Origin: Cellvibrionaceae bacterium
GTDB lineage: Bacteria > Pseudomonadota > Gammaproteobacteria > Pseudomonadales > Cellvibrionaceae
Length of the DNA stretch: 64,000 nucleotides
Direction: 5' to 3'
Assembly (NCBI GenBank): GCA_021151825.1
Contig: JAGKWQ010000010.1
Location: 159,208-223,207, forward strand
Part shown: one piece after another, positions 51,241 through 59,784 of the stretch
Position numbering within the stretch: position 1 is the first letter of the stretch
How the letters are laid out: the number at the start of each line of letters is the position of its first letter
Notes under the pieces: generated by a model
Databases searched by the model: none
Seen by the model: only the letters and a program-made list of their open reading frames with translations
Told to the model about the DNA's origin: nothing
Made by a program: the position numbers and the translations under genes

Positions 51241-52659
51241 ATGGAGTTATCCTTTATTAAGGAACGGTTGCGCAACAGATTGCCTGAGCTGTTAATTCTG
51301 CTTCTGATGTTTGTTCTAGTGTGCATCAATTTGTCACTCTTTTTGCAAGTGGATGTGTGGCGCCAGGATTCAATGTATTACGTGTCTGGCTACAACGATA
51401 AGCTTGCGGAAGAGGGGCGTTGGATAAATTATCTATGTTTTAAATTTTTGCGCATACTCCCAAGTGATCTTGCAATCCTGATTAGTTATGCGTCCATAGT
51501 GGGTTTTGCATACAGCGTTGCGGCCAGGGTGACTAACAGTCATTATTTTTCCCTGACATTTGGTATTTTATGTGTGCTGGTTCCGGTGTTACCAGTGCAG
51601 CTGCAATGGCCTGAAACATTGTTACTCGGATTTATTTTTTTAGCGCTATCTCCCCGCTTACAGCAAATTTTACCTCCGTATTATTTCTTCCCATTAATGG
51701 GGGTATTGTTCTTCGGTACTTTCAGTGCTTTTTATTTTTTAATGCCATTATTGTTTTTGCGTGACCTGGATTTTCCACGTTTTTGGCGTTTGATGGTTTA
51801 CTGGATAGGGGCTTTTATTGTGGCTTATCTGGTAACGCAATTGCTCGTGTTTTCATTTACTGGAAGCTCAATGCAAATCGCAGGCTGGAGGCAACCACAT
51901 TATGTAGTGGATTTTGCCAGCTTGCTGGACAATCTTGCGCGCGTGACCTCATCGTTTGCAGCCCATTGGGCTAAGGCACAAGTTTTTTTAAAACCTGCTG
52001 TGGTTGCGGCATTATTGTTGATTGCAATTGCAGTTGCTATTGTTAAGAAACAATATTTCACACTGGTTGTTGGTGTTGTATCGGGCCTGGGCATTTATGT
52101 ATCGGTAATTCCGATAGGAATTCATATTCAGGAGCGAACGACTCTCAGTGTTTTTATTGCTCTTTTTACTACGTTGTTTGTTTACAGTTATCAATCAAGA
52201 AAAGCGTTATTGGCGGTGATGATTGTTATGGCTTTATTGTCAATTCGTTTGGCCGCAACAAGCCATGAGGAAATTGGTTGGTACAAGACGTTAAATGAGA
52301 TATTGCTGCAGCAGTTTTCCGATGCTATAGACCATCAACCGGAAGAGGTTAATCGAGTATTTATTGCGGTAGAGTCGCCTGAGGTTTTGACGGTGTTTCG
52401 CGCTATTGATGCGCGAATAAAAAATAAAAGTCTACTGTCTGAAGACTTTTCGCCACCACTGTATTGGGTGCCAACGTTAAAACACATGGGCTATACGCAG
52501 TTCAGGATTTGCCTGGATTTGCAAGGTTGGGATTGTGATCAGATTGTAGAGTATTACAAGCGGCGTAATGAACTGAAGCGAGAACATGGATTATTTGTCA
52601 GTCAGCGTTTACCTACCGGGGATTTATTGATAATGCTTAATCCGCAAGCAAATCCGTAG
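51241..52659 (+). CDS. Polytopic membrane protein, possibly GtrII/GT-C-like
   Basis: 472 residues with about ten transmembrane helices and a soluble C-terminal part (about 355-472). The first extracytoplasmic loop has QVDVWRQDSMYYVSGYNDKLAEEGRWINY, an acidic/Arg-containing pattern reminiscent of GtrII-type O-antigen glucosyltransferases and other GT-C enzymes, where such loops bind the lipid-linked donor. No glycosyltransferase partner genes (gtrA, gtrB) are nearby. Codon usage seems slightly more AT-rich than the flanking genes, so transfer is possible. Function is open. Confidence 0.7.
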   Translation: MELSFIKERLRNRLPELLILLLMFVLVCINLSLFLQVDVWRQDSMYYVSGYNDKLAEEGRWINYLCFKFLRILPSDLAILISYASIVGFAYSVAARVTNSHYFSLTFGILCVLVPVLPVQLQWPETLLLGFIFLALSPRLQQILPPYYFFPLMGVLFFGTFSAFYFLMPLLFLRDLDFPRFWRLMVYWIGAFIVAYLVTQLLVFSFTGSSMQIAGWRQPHYVVDFASLLDNLARVTSSFAAHWAKAQVFLKPAVVAALLLIAIAVAIVKKQYFTLVVGVVSGLGIYVSVIPIGIHIQERTTLSVFIALFTTLFVYSYQSRKALLAVMIVMALLSIRLAATSHEEIGWYKTLNEILLQQFSDAIDHQPEEVNRVFIAVESPEVLTVFRAIDARIKNKSLLSEDFSPPLYWVPTLKHMGYTQFRICLDLQGWDCDQIVEYYKRRNELKREHGLFVSQRLPTGDLLIMLNPQANP

Positions 52660-52687
52660 CATAAGTTTTAAATAATCAGTATTGAAG

Positions 52688-52722
52688 AAAAGCCCTTGTT
52701 ATTACTCCAAGGGCTTTTTATT
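52688..52722. terminator. Bidirectional rho-independent terminator
   Basis: AAAAGCCCTTG paired with CAAGGGCTTTTT around 52688-52718, with an 8-nt loop, A-run before and T-run after. It separates the convergent membrane-protein gene (+) and hemL (-). Confidence 0.9.
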
Positions 52723-52733
52723 TTTACTGATGT

Positions 52734-54017
52734 TTATTTCAATTCTGCAAATACTTCTTTTGCAGCAGCCAGTGTATTCCGGATGTCTTCATCTGTATGA
52801 GCGGCAGACATAAACCCTGCTTCATAGGACGCTGGGGCTAAATAAATACCGCGCTCCAGCATGCCGTGGAAAAATTTATTGAAGCGGGGAATATCGCACG
52901 CCATTACTTGTTTGAAGTTGGTGACTTTTTTCTCGCTGGTAAAGAAGAAGCCGAACATGCTGCCCACATGGTTAGTGGTAAATGGAATGTCAGCCTCGTC
53001 AGCAAGTTTTTGCAAACCTTCAGCTAATTGCGTGGTACGAGCACTAAGGTTTTTATAAAAATCCGGTTGCTCTAACAGCTCCAGGGTTTTTAAGCCGGCG
53101 GCCATGGCGACAGGATTTCCGGATAATGTGCCCGCCTGATACACCGGCCCGGATGGGGCGATCATTTGCATAATATCGCGACGGCCACCAAACGCGCCCA
53201 CAGGCATACCGCCGCCAATGACTTTTCCGAGGGTTGTGATATCGGCTTTCACATCATAATAACCTTGTGCTCCGGTGTGGCTGACGCGGAAACCAGTCAT
53301 CACTTCATCCAGGATTAACACGCTGCCATATTGATCGCATACCTCGCGCAAGCATTCCAAAAATCCCGGTACCGGTGGTACACAATTCATATTGCCGACA
53401 ACGGGTTCAACGATAATACAGGCGATCTGGTCGCCAAGTTTTGCGAAGCATTCGCGCACTTGTTCGGCGTCGTTGTAGTCGAGAGTAATAGTGTGATCGG
53501 CCAATACAGCTGGAACCCCCGGTGAGCTGGGAACGCCGAGGGTTAATGCACCTGAACCCGCTTTAATGAGTAAGGAATCCGAGTGACCGTGATAGCAACC
53601 TTCGAATTTAATAATCTTATCGCGCTTGGTAAATGCGCGTGCTAAACGAATTGCACTCATCGTTGCTTCAGTGCCGGAGCTGACAAAACGGACCATGTCC
53701 ATGCCCGGCATTAATGCGCAGAGCTTTTCTGCCAATGTGGTTTCACGCTCTGTAGGAGCACCAAAACTTAAACCATGTTTTGCTGCTTCGATCACGGCGT
53801 TAATAACCTCCGGATGAGCATGGCCCAATACCATCGGGCCCCAGCTTTGTACGTAATCAATATAGCGTTTTCCGTCTGCATCCCATACATGGGCGCCAAG
53901 TGCCTTTTCAAAAAATACGGGCGTTCCACCTACGGCTTTAAAGGCGCGTACGGGCGAGTTAACACCGCCGGGAATATGTTTTTGGGCTTGTAAAAATAAT
54001 TCTTCTGAGCGACTCAT
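52734..54017 (-). CDS. hemL: Glutamate-1-semialdehyde 2,1-aminomutase
   Basis: 427 residues, the family length. PGGVNSPVRAFKAVGG opens the protein. FVSSGTEATMSAIRLAR, KFEGCYHGHSDSLL, LILDEVMTGFR and TTLGKVIGGGMPVGAFGG (with the PLP-binding Lys) are all intact. It moves the amino group of glutamate-1-semialdehyde to give 5-aminolevulinate, the first committed heme precursor in the C5 pathway. It ends a minus-strand run behind thiE, hemJ and a ClC channel. Confidence 0.97.
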   Translation of the reverse strand: MSRSEELFLQAQKHIPGGVNSPVRAFKAVGGTPVFFEKALGAHVWDADGKRYIDYVQSWGPMVLGHAHPEVINAVIEAAKHGLSFGAPTERETTLAEKLCALMPGMDMVRFVSSGTEATMSAIRLARAFTKRDKIIKFEGCYHGHSDSLLIKAGSGALTLGVPSSPGVPAVLADHTITLDYNDAEQVRECFAKLGDQIACIIVEPVVGNMNCVPPVPGFLECLREVCDQYGSVLILDEVMTGFRVSHTGAQGYYDVKADITTLGKVIGGGMPVGAFGGRRDIMQMIAPSGPVYQAGTLSGNPVAMAAGLKTLELLEQPDFYKNLSARTTQLAEGLQKLADEADIPFTTNHVGSMFGFFFTSEKKVTNFKQVMACDIPRFNKFFHGMLERGIYLAPASYEAGFMSAAHTDEDIRNTLAAAKEVFAELK

Positions 54018-54040
54018 AAGTAATCCTGATCATTTGAAAT

Positions 54041-54658
54041 TTATAATGAACGTATATTGATGAATTTTTCTGCAACGTGCTTAACATCAGTAGCGGAAAA
54101 TAATTCGTGACATACCGCGAGTTTGTCTGCTCCCGCATCTAATAAAATATGGGCGTTATCCAGTGTGATTCCGCCAATCACTACAATAGGGATATTTGGG
54201 AACTTTGTTTTTACTTCACTAATCAGTGTGAATTTTGCGGATTTCGCATTGGGTTTGGTGTGCGATGGAAAAAAGCGCCCGAATGCAATGTAACTGGCAC
54301 CATCATTTACTGCTTGTTGAGCAAGCACTAATGAGTCATGGCAAGTTACGCCGATAATGGCATCGTTACCCAACAATTCGCGCGCGGCTTGCGGGCTGCC
54401 ATCCTCCTGGCCTAGATGCACGCCGTTGGCGTTTACGGCAATAGCAAGTTGTACATCATCGTTAATAATCAACGCTGCCTGGTATCGGTTGCAAAGGGCA
54501 GCTAATTGTTGTGCTTCCTGTATACGTTTTTTTTGATCGCCGGATTTATCGCGATACTGAATCCATTTGCATCCTGCTTGCAGGGCAGCTTCAACGGCGG
54601 AAAATAATTTGTCGCCAGGCAGCAATTGTGAATCGGTAATCGCGTAGAGAATGCTCAT
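54041..54658 (-). CDS. thiE: Thiamine-phosphate synthase
   Basis: 205 residues of the ThiE TIM-barrel. WIQYRDKSGDQKKR (pyrophosphate and pyrimidine site), LIINDDVQLA, GVHLGQEDGS, YIAFGRFFPSHTKP and VVIGGITLDN are the family blocks. It joins hydroxymethylpyrimidine diphosphate with thiazole phosphate. It lies 23 bp upstream of hemL and 9 bp after hemJ on the minus strand. No thiamine riboswitch is visible ahead of it. Confidence 0.95.
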   Translation of the reverse strand: MSILYAITDSQLLPGDKLFSAVEAALQAGCKWIQYRDKSGDQKKRIQEAQQLAALCNRYQAALIINDDVQLAIAVNANGVHLGQEDGSPQAARELLGNDAIIGVTCHDSLVLAQQAVNDGASYIAFGRFFPSHTKPNAKSAKFTLISEVKTKFPNIPIVVIGGITLDNAHILLDAGADKLAVCHELFSATDVKHVAEKFINIRSL

Positions 54659-54667
54659 AATGTGCTC

Positions 54668-55102
54668 TTAAAAAGGTTTAACGACTACCAGAATGACAAT
54701 GCCAAATAGCAGGAAGACTGGTATTTCATTAAACACGCGAAAAAATTTATGGCTTTTGGTGCAGCGGTCATCGCGCAGTTGTTTGAAGTAAACAACGCAG
54801 GCGTGGTGATACGCAGCCATTAGCGAGACAAGCGCAATTTTGCACCAGTACCATACTTGTGTTGAGTAGTAATCCCATAGCAACCAGCTCATCCAGATGC
54901 CAAAAATAAATGTGGCTATCATTGCCGGGTTGGCAATGCCACGTAATAATTTCCGCTCCATTATTTTAAAGCGCTCGCGGCTGATTTCATCTTCACTCAT
55001 GGCGTGATAGACAAATAAGCGCGGTAAATAAAACAGCGCAGCCATCCAGCAGATGACAAAGATGATATGGAGGGCTTTGATCCAGAGCATTGCGTAATCC
55101 AA
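54668..55102 (-). CDS. hemJ: HemJ-type protoporphyrinogen IX oxidase (CopD/UPF0093 family)
   Basis: 144 residues with four transmembrane helices. WIKALHIIFVICWMAALFYLPRLFVYH at the N-terminus carries the conserved His and the Trp-rich HemJ signature, and RVFNEIPVFLLFGIVILVVVKPF closes it. HemJ oxidises protoporphyrinogen IX in bacteria that lack HemG and HemY. It fits the hemL gene two places downstream. It starts 13 bp after the ClC gene. Confidence 0.9.
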   Translation of the reverse strand: MDYAMLWIKALHIIFVICWMAALFYLPRLFVYHAMSEDEISRERFKIMERKLLRGIANPAMIATFIFGIWMSWLLWDYYSTQVWYWCKIALVSLMAAYHHACVVYFKQLRDDRCTKSHKFFRVFNEIPVFLLFGIVILVVVKPF

Positions 55103-55115
55103 TAATTAACGGTTA

Positions 55116-56903
55116 TTAAATTCGATAGTAATTGTTGATTTTTTCGCGGCTGATTATTCCCAGCGGTTGGTGATCATCGGTGAGTGATTCTACCCAAAGC
55201 ACATCGATTTGCTGGCGGTTCATTAATTCCAGCGCTTCATACAAATTGGCATCGGCCGCAATGCGGGCCAAATCATACCGCCGTGCGGGGATTTCGTGCA
55301 GATTGATTTCAGAGATTTGTGAATCGCCTGACGGTGGTAATTGTTGTAAATACGCTGCTAAATCGGCAGGTTGTAACAGCTGCTGACTATCGTGCAATAA
55401 AATCCAGTGTGGGTGCTGGCTTAATAAATGCTCGGCGGTAGTGCGAATAATGTGCGGCGATGTTGTTATCAGTTGGCGATCCATTAATCCGCGCACGCCG
55501 GTACGACTTAGTAATTGTTCCAGCACTTCGGAGCTGCGAAATTTGCCTTGAACGCGCAATACTTGCTGGAATAGACCTTCGCATTTGAATGCCCAGCGTG
55601 TACAAAGGCAGGCGACGATCACAACCAGCATGCTGGGAAAAATAATATTGGGATTAAAGGTGAGCTCCAGAATCGTCATCATTGCGGCGAGAGGTGCATT
55701 GAGTGTTGCTCCCATCATTGCGCCCATTCCCAGGATCACATAAAAGCCGATGGCACTGGCCGATTCCGGCATGATCATATGCGCAATATTACCTACGGCA
55801 CCACCAATGCAGGCTCCGATAAATAACAATGGACCGACTACCCCACCGGGCATACCAACGCCCAGGCTGATCGATGTTGCAAACAGCTTGGCAATCGCAA
55901 TCGCCAATAGCAACCAAAGACCTAATTCTCCACTCATTGCGCTGCCGATAGTGTCGTACCCAACCCCCATGATTTGCGGAATGCACAGGGCACATATGCC
56001 GCTAAATAACCCGGCTAACATCAACCGCAATGCAATGGGCCGATTTAATGCCCAGCGATTGGCATTGCAATGCAAACGAATGTAGACCGTTGAAAAGGCG
56101 GCGATGATTAAACCTGTCGCCGCCATCAGGGGCAATTCGCGTAAGTCGCCCATCACTGACTGGGCATTTATAAATGCTATCTCTGGTCCGAAAGCGAGGC
56201 GGGTTATGGTTACGCCAGCGACGGCGGCGAGCGTGATAGGGATAAAGCCGGCGATGGTATATTCCATCAATACTACTTCCATCGCGAAGATAACGCCGGC
56301 CATTGGCGTATTGAAGCAGGCGGCAATGGCGGCGGCGACCCCACAACCGGCGAGTGGGCGTAGCGAGTTGGCTGGCAGTTTTAACCATTGCCCGAGCAAG
56401 CTGCCGGTACCAGCTCCCAAGTGGACCGCTGGTCCTTCACGGCCAACTGATTGTCCCGTGAGCAAACATGCTGCGCCGCCAAAAAATTGCGTTGCAAAAT
56501 TACCGGCGGGCATCCGCCCCTGATGATTCTGCATGCGGTCCAGCACATGGCCGATACTGGCAGCGTGATGTTGTTTATCCACACATTGCAGTACGAGCCC
56601 CAAGACAGTTGCACCGGCTAACGGCAGAAAAAAATGGGTATAACGGCTGGCGGCTTCAAAATTTTCAAAGCTGCCGGGCAGAAAGTATCCGAGCGGAATT
56701 TCGACGATCCAGCGAAACAACACAATAATCGCGCCAGCGATAATTCCGGTGAGTAATCCCAGCAGCGTTAAATGCGGCAATGAATCGCCACTGGCGAGTT
56801 TGTCGCGCAGGGATTCTGTACCGCGCTTTAAGGCGCGCCTGGTGGCAGGAGCTGCGGGGGAATTGGGCACAATGTTTCCTATCGGCTTTAGACCAGTGGT
56901 CAA
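55116..56903 (-). CDS. ClC-family chloride channel/antiporter with C-terminal CBS pair
   Basis: 595 residues: about ten membrane-embedded helices, then two CBS motifs (about 470-515 and 555-595). GREGPAVHLGAG carries the gating Glu, and GVGMPGGVVGPLLF the second conserved pore loop. Gating Glu plus intact loops allow either channel or Cl-/H+ exchange function; which one applies cannot be told from these. The TTG at 56903 is the longest start; the GTG at 56870, with AGGA six bases ahead, is a better match and removes 11 residues. The first gene of the minus-strand group that continues into hemJ, thiE and hemL. Confidence 0.9.
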   Translation of the reverse strand: MTTGLKPIGNIVPNSPAAPATRRALKRGTESLRDKLASGDSLPHLTLLGLLTGIIAGAIIVLFRWIVEIPLGYFLPGSFENFEAASRYTHFFLPLAGATVLGLVLQCVDKQHHAASIGHVLDRMQNHQGRMPAGNFATQFFGGAACLLTGQSVGREGPAVHLGAGTGSLLGQWLKLPANSLRPLAGCGVAAAIAACFNTPMAGVIFAMEVVLMEYTIAGFIPITLAAVAGVTITRLAFGPEIAFINAQSVMGDLRELPLMAATGLIIAAFSTVYIRLHCNANRWALNRPIALRLMLAGLFSGICALCIPQIMGVGYDTIGSAMSGELGLWLLLAIAIAKLFATSISLGVGMPGGVVGPLLFIGACIGGAVGNIAHMIMPESASAIGFYVILGMGAMMGATLNAPLAAMMTILELTFNPNIIFPSMLVVIVACLCTRWAFKCEGLFQQVLRVQGKFRSSEVLEQLLSRTGVRGLMDRQLITTSPHIIRTTAEHLLSQHPHWILLHDSQQLLQPADLAAYLQQLPPSGDSQISEINLHEIPARRYDLARIAADANLYEALELMNRQQIDVLWVESLTDDHQPLGIISREKINNYYRI

Positions 56904-57066
56904 AAATGACGGCAGCTTTTACTTTCGATTTGCTGGCAAGGCTCTTATGATAGCCGTCTTCTTATTGCTATGGGTAAGAGCCGCCAGCATAACAACTGGC
57001 AATGTTTGAATCCTGGCTTTTCTGTAGATTGAATATTCTTGGTTTTTTGATTTTGAGGGGGTCGAG

Positions 57067-58113
57067 GTGATTAAAGCAGCCATCGTTGGCGGAACCGGTT
57101 ATACAGGCGTGGAATTGCTACGTTTGTTGTCCAAACATCCACAGGTTGAAGTAACTATCATTACCTCGCGCGCTGAAGCTGGTGTAAAAGTAGCGGATAT
57201 GTATCCGAGCTTGCGCGGCCATATTGATCTGGCGTTTACCGAGCCTGATGTGGCGTTACTAGGCGAGTGCGATGTTATTTTTTTCGCCACTCCCCACGGT
57301 GTTGCCCAGAATATGATGGGTGCTTTAATGAATACCAAGGCGCGCATCATTGATTTGTCTGCCGATTTCCGTATCCGTGATGTTCCTCTTTGGGAGAAAT
57401 GGTACAACCAAACCCACGGCGCCCCTGATTTGGTTGCCCAGGCTGTTTACGGCTTGCCGGAAGTGAACCGCGACAAAATCCGCACCGCGAAGTTAGTGGC
57501 GTGCCCCGGATGTTATCCGACTGCGACCCAATTAGGTTTCCTGCCGCTAATTGAAAACAATCTGGTTGATCCAACCCGTCTTATCTCCAATGCTGCCAGC
57601 GGTGCCAGCGGTGCTGGTCGCCAGGCTAAAATTGATAACCTGCTAATGGAAATCAGTGACAGTTTTAAAGCGTATGGTGTTGCTGGTCATCGCCATCTGC
57701 CGGAAATTGAACAGGGCCTGCGCGATGCCCAACCTGCCGGTGTTGCCCCCGTATCATTGACCTTTGTGCCGCATTTGCTACCCATCATTCGCGGCATTCA
57801 TGCCACGCTTTATGCCACTGCATTGGATGCGAGCAAGCTGCCGGATTTGCAAAAACTCTATGAACAGCGTTACGCCAATGAGCCGTTTGTGGATGTATTA
57901 CCGGCAGGTGAGTTGCCGCAAACGAGAAGTGTGAAAGGTTCCAATGTGTGCCGTATCTCGGTGTTGCGCCCGCAACAACGCGATACTGTCGTCGTACTTT
58001 CGGTGATTGATAACCTCACCAAAGGTGCTTCTGGTCAAGCTATCCAGAACATGAACATTATGTTCGGTTTTGATGAAAAGGCCGGCTTGGATATTGTTGC
58101 GCTAATGCCGTAA
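57067..58113 (+). CDS. argC: N-acetyl-gamma-glutamyl-phosphate reductase
   Basis: 348 residues: the NADPH-binding motif AIVGGTGYTGVELLRLL, FFATPHGVAQ, LSADFRIRD, and the active-site Cys149 in CPGCYPTATQLGF. VAGHRHLPEIEQ and PHLLPIIRGIHATLYA follow. It reduces acetylglutamyl phosphate in arginine synthesis. GTG start with GAGGGGG upstream. It begins the plus-strand set argC, membrane coiled-coil protein, bactofilin, erpA, as known in Pseudomonas. Confidence 0.96.
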   Translation: MIKAAIVGGTGYTGVELLRLLSKHPQVEVTIITSRAEAGVKVADMYPSLRGHIDLAFTEPDVALLGECDVIFFATPHGVAQNMMGALMNTKARIIDLSADFRIRDVPLWEKWYNQTHGAPDLVAQAVYGLPEVNRDKIRTAKLVACPGCYPTATQLGFLPLIENNLVDPTRLISNAASGASGAGRQAKIDNLLMEISDSFKAYGVAGHRHLPEIEQGLRDAQPAGVAPVSLTFVPHLLPIIRGIHATLYATALDASKLPDLQKLYEQRYANEPFVDVLPAGELPQTRSVKGSNVCRISVLRPQQRDTVVVLSVIDNLTKGASGQAIQNMNIMFGFDEKAGLDIVALMP

Positions 58114-58187
58114 AGCAAATCCATCATGGGCGGGATAAGTATTTATCCCGCTAATAATAACAACGAATTTTTACACGAATCTTTTGT

Positions 58188-58940
58188 ATGGCCAAAGTTA
58201 AAGGCTCTCCGGTTTATCGTTTACAAGTGGTTCCTCATCGCCCCTTAAAAAGCGCACTTATTGTTGGTGGTCTTGCGCTGTTGGTTGTGGTCGCCTTGAT
58301 TGGTACTTATGAATATGCTGAAAACAAGGCAAGTAGTGAGCGTCTGACCGTACAGCAAGCTCAGGATTTGCGTACCCAATTGGCAAAAGCGACTGAAGAA
58401 ATCGCAGAGTTGCGTCGTGAACAAACCAAATATCAGGTAAGTGCAGAAGTTGATCGTCAAGCCGGTGAAGATGTGCGCAAAAAAGTGCTTGATCTACGGG
58501 AAGAGAATGCGGCACTGCAACGCGATATTGATGTGTTGCGTATCATGACCTCGGATAAAAATAAAAATCCCAAAGGTATCAGCTTCGGGATTTTCTCTGT
58601 GTCTTCGCTACCGGATAACAAGCACCAATTGAAATTAGTAGTGCAAAAACTGGCTGAAGGTGACGACGAGTTTACGGGGCAACTGCGTTTTATGGTGGTT
58701 GGTCAACGCGATGGTCAGGAAACAAAAATATCCCTTCATGAACTCGCGGTTGTCAAAGCTGACACTGAGCCTATGACGGAGAGTATCCCGCTCAATTTTA
58801 AATTTTTCCAAAATCTTGAAACTGAAATCGTGCTTCCTGCAGGTTTTACTCCCGTCCGTGTTGAATTGGCTGTTAAGTCTGACTCAGCTCGCAATGCGAC
58901 GGTGGTAGAGGCGCAGCTGGAGTGGCCAGAAATTAAATAG
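58188..58940 (+). CDS. Membrane-anchored coiled-coil protein (DUF6776-like)
   Basis: 250 residues: a short cytoplasmic tail, a transmembrane helix (about 24-44), a coiled-coil rich in Gln, Glu, Arg and Lys (about 50-125), and a beta-rich C-terminal domain (about 130-250). No enzymatic motif is visible. It lies 21 bp before the bactofilin gene and is therefore likely to work with it, for example as a membrane link for the bactofilin filament. That role is inferred from position and topology. Confidence 0.8.
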   Translation: MAKVKGSPVYRLQVVPHRPLKSALIVGGLALLVVVALIGTYEYAENKASSERLTVQQAQDLRTQLAKATEEIAELRREQTKYQVSAEVDRQAGEDVRKKVLDLREENAALQRDIDVLRIMTSDKNKNPKGISFGIFSVSSLPDNKHQLKLVVQKLAEGDDEFTGQLRFMVVGQRDGQETKISLHELAVVKADTEPMTESIPLNFKFFQNLETEIVLPAGFTPVRVELAVKSDSARNATVVEAQLEWPEIK

Positions 58941-58961
58941 TGCTTTGGTAAGGAGCAATCG

Positions 58962-59348
58962 ATGGCGTTTTCCAATAACCATACTCTGATTTCCCGTGCG
59001 ACCCGTGTTAATGGCGATCTGCATTTCACCGGCGAGTTACAAATTGAAGGCAAAGTGACCGGTAATATCTATGCTGATGATGAAAAGGACGCAAAACTGG
59101 TGATTGCGGATACCGGTGTAGTAGAAGGGGAAATTCGAGCACCAGTAATTATCGTTAATGGGAAAGTGCTGGGAAATATTCACTCCAGCAAACACCTTGA
59201 ACTGGCCGCCAAGGGTAATGTCACAGGAACAGTCCATTATCAATCCATTGAAATGGTGAAAGGTGCTCAACTCAATGGTTCTATGGTGAGCAACCAGCAA
59301 CAAGCCTCAACCAATGTTCACGATATTGCGGTAGCCAAAGCCCAATAG
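58962..59348 (+). CDS. Bactofilin family cytoskeletal protein
   Basis: 128 residues of the bactofilin (DUF583) beta-helix: GDLHFTGELQIEGKVTGNIYADD, followed by repeating turns such as GVVEGEIRAPVIIVNGKVLGNI and LELAAKGNVTGTVHYQSIEMVKGAQLNGSMV. Bactofilins polymerise without nucleotide and position cell-wall enzymes. The short polar N-terminus and Gln-rich C-terminus are usual. A membrane coiled-coil protein gene is upstream, and an M23 peptidase gene lies 1.6 kb further on. Confidence 0.93.
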   Translation: MAFSNNHTLISRATRVNGDLHFTGELQIEGKVTGNIYADDEKDAKLVIADTGVVEGEIRAPVIIVNGKVLGNIHSSKHLELAAKGNVTGTVHYQSIEMVKGAQLNGSMVSNQQQASTNVHDIAVAKAQ

Positions 59349-59378
59349 TTGACTGTTTTACTCAGGTAAAGGGATAAT
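59349..59378 (+). promoter_or_regulatory. Probable erpA promoter
   Basis: TTGACT (59349-59354) and GATAAT (59373-59378) are separated by 18 bp, directly after the bactofilin stop and about 45 bp before the erpA start. It would give erpA its own transcript within the argC-side gene group. Confidence 0.5.
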
Positions 59379-59422
59379 ATTTCTCACTCGTTGTATCGAG
59401 CATGCTGTTATCCGGAGTTTTT

Positions 59423-59776
59423 ATGTCTACCGCTGAAATCTACATCCCCGAAGTTGTTTCTGTCACCGAAAGTGCGATTGCCAAAGTGCGGAGTTTAATT
59501 GAGGAAGAGGATAATCCCGATCTTAAGCTACGGGTATACGTTACTGGAGGTGGCTGTTCGGGCTTTCAGTACGGTTTTACGTTTGATGAGGCGGTTGCAG
59601 ATGATGATTCAATCGTAGAGCGAGATGGTGTCAAAGTCGTCGTTGATGCAATGAGTTACCCTTATTTGGTGGGGGCTCGTGTTGACTATGAAGAAGGTCT
59701 GCAAGGTTCAAAATTTGTTATCCAAAACCCGAATGCATCCAGTACCTGCGGTTGCGGCTCATCTTTCAGCATGTAA
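59423..59776 (+). CDS. erpA: A-type iron-sulfur cluster carrier ErpA
   Basis: 117 residues from the ATG at 59423 (GGAG upstream); the longer frame adds seven unlikely residues. Three cluster-binding cysteines are present: Cys45 in GGGCSGFQYG, and Cys109 and Cys111 in STCGCGSSF. ErpA hands Fe-S clusters to essential apoproteins such as IspG. It converges on anmK, with only 8 bp between stop codons and no terminator visible. Confidence 0.95.
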   Translation: MSTAEIYIPEVVSVTESAIAKVRSLIEEEDNPDLKLRVYVTGGGCSGFQYGFTFDEAVADDDSIVERDGVKVVVDAMSYPYLVGARVDYEEGLQGSKFVIQNPNASSTCGCGSSFSM

Positions 59777-59784
59777 TTGCTTGT

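Noticed and set aside
54041..54760. Thiamine riboswitch near thiE
   Set aside because: The gene is inside a run of closely spaced genes and no thi-box stem is visible in the 9-bp upstream gap.
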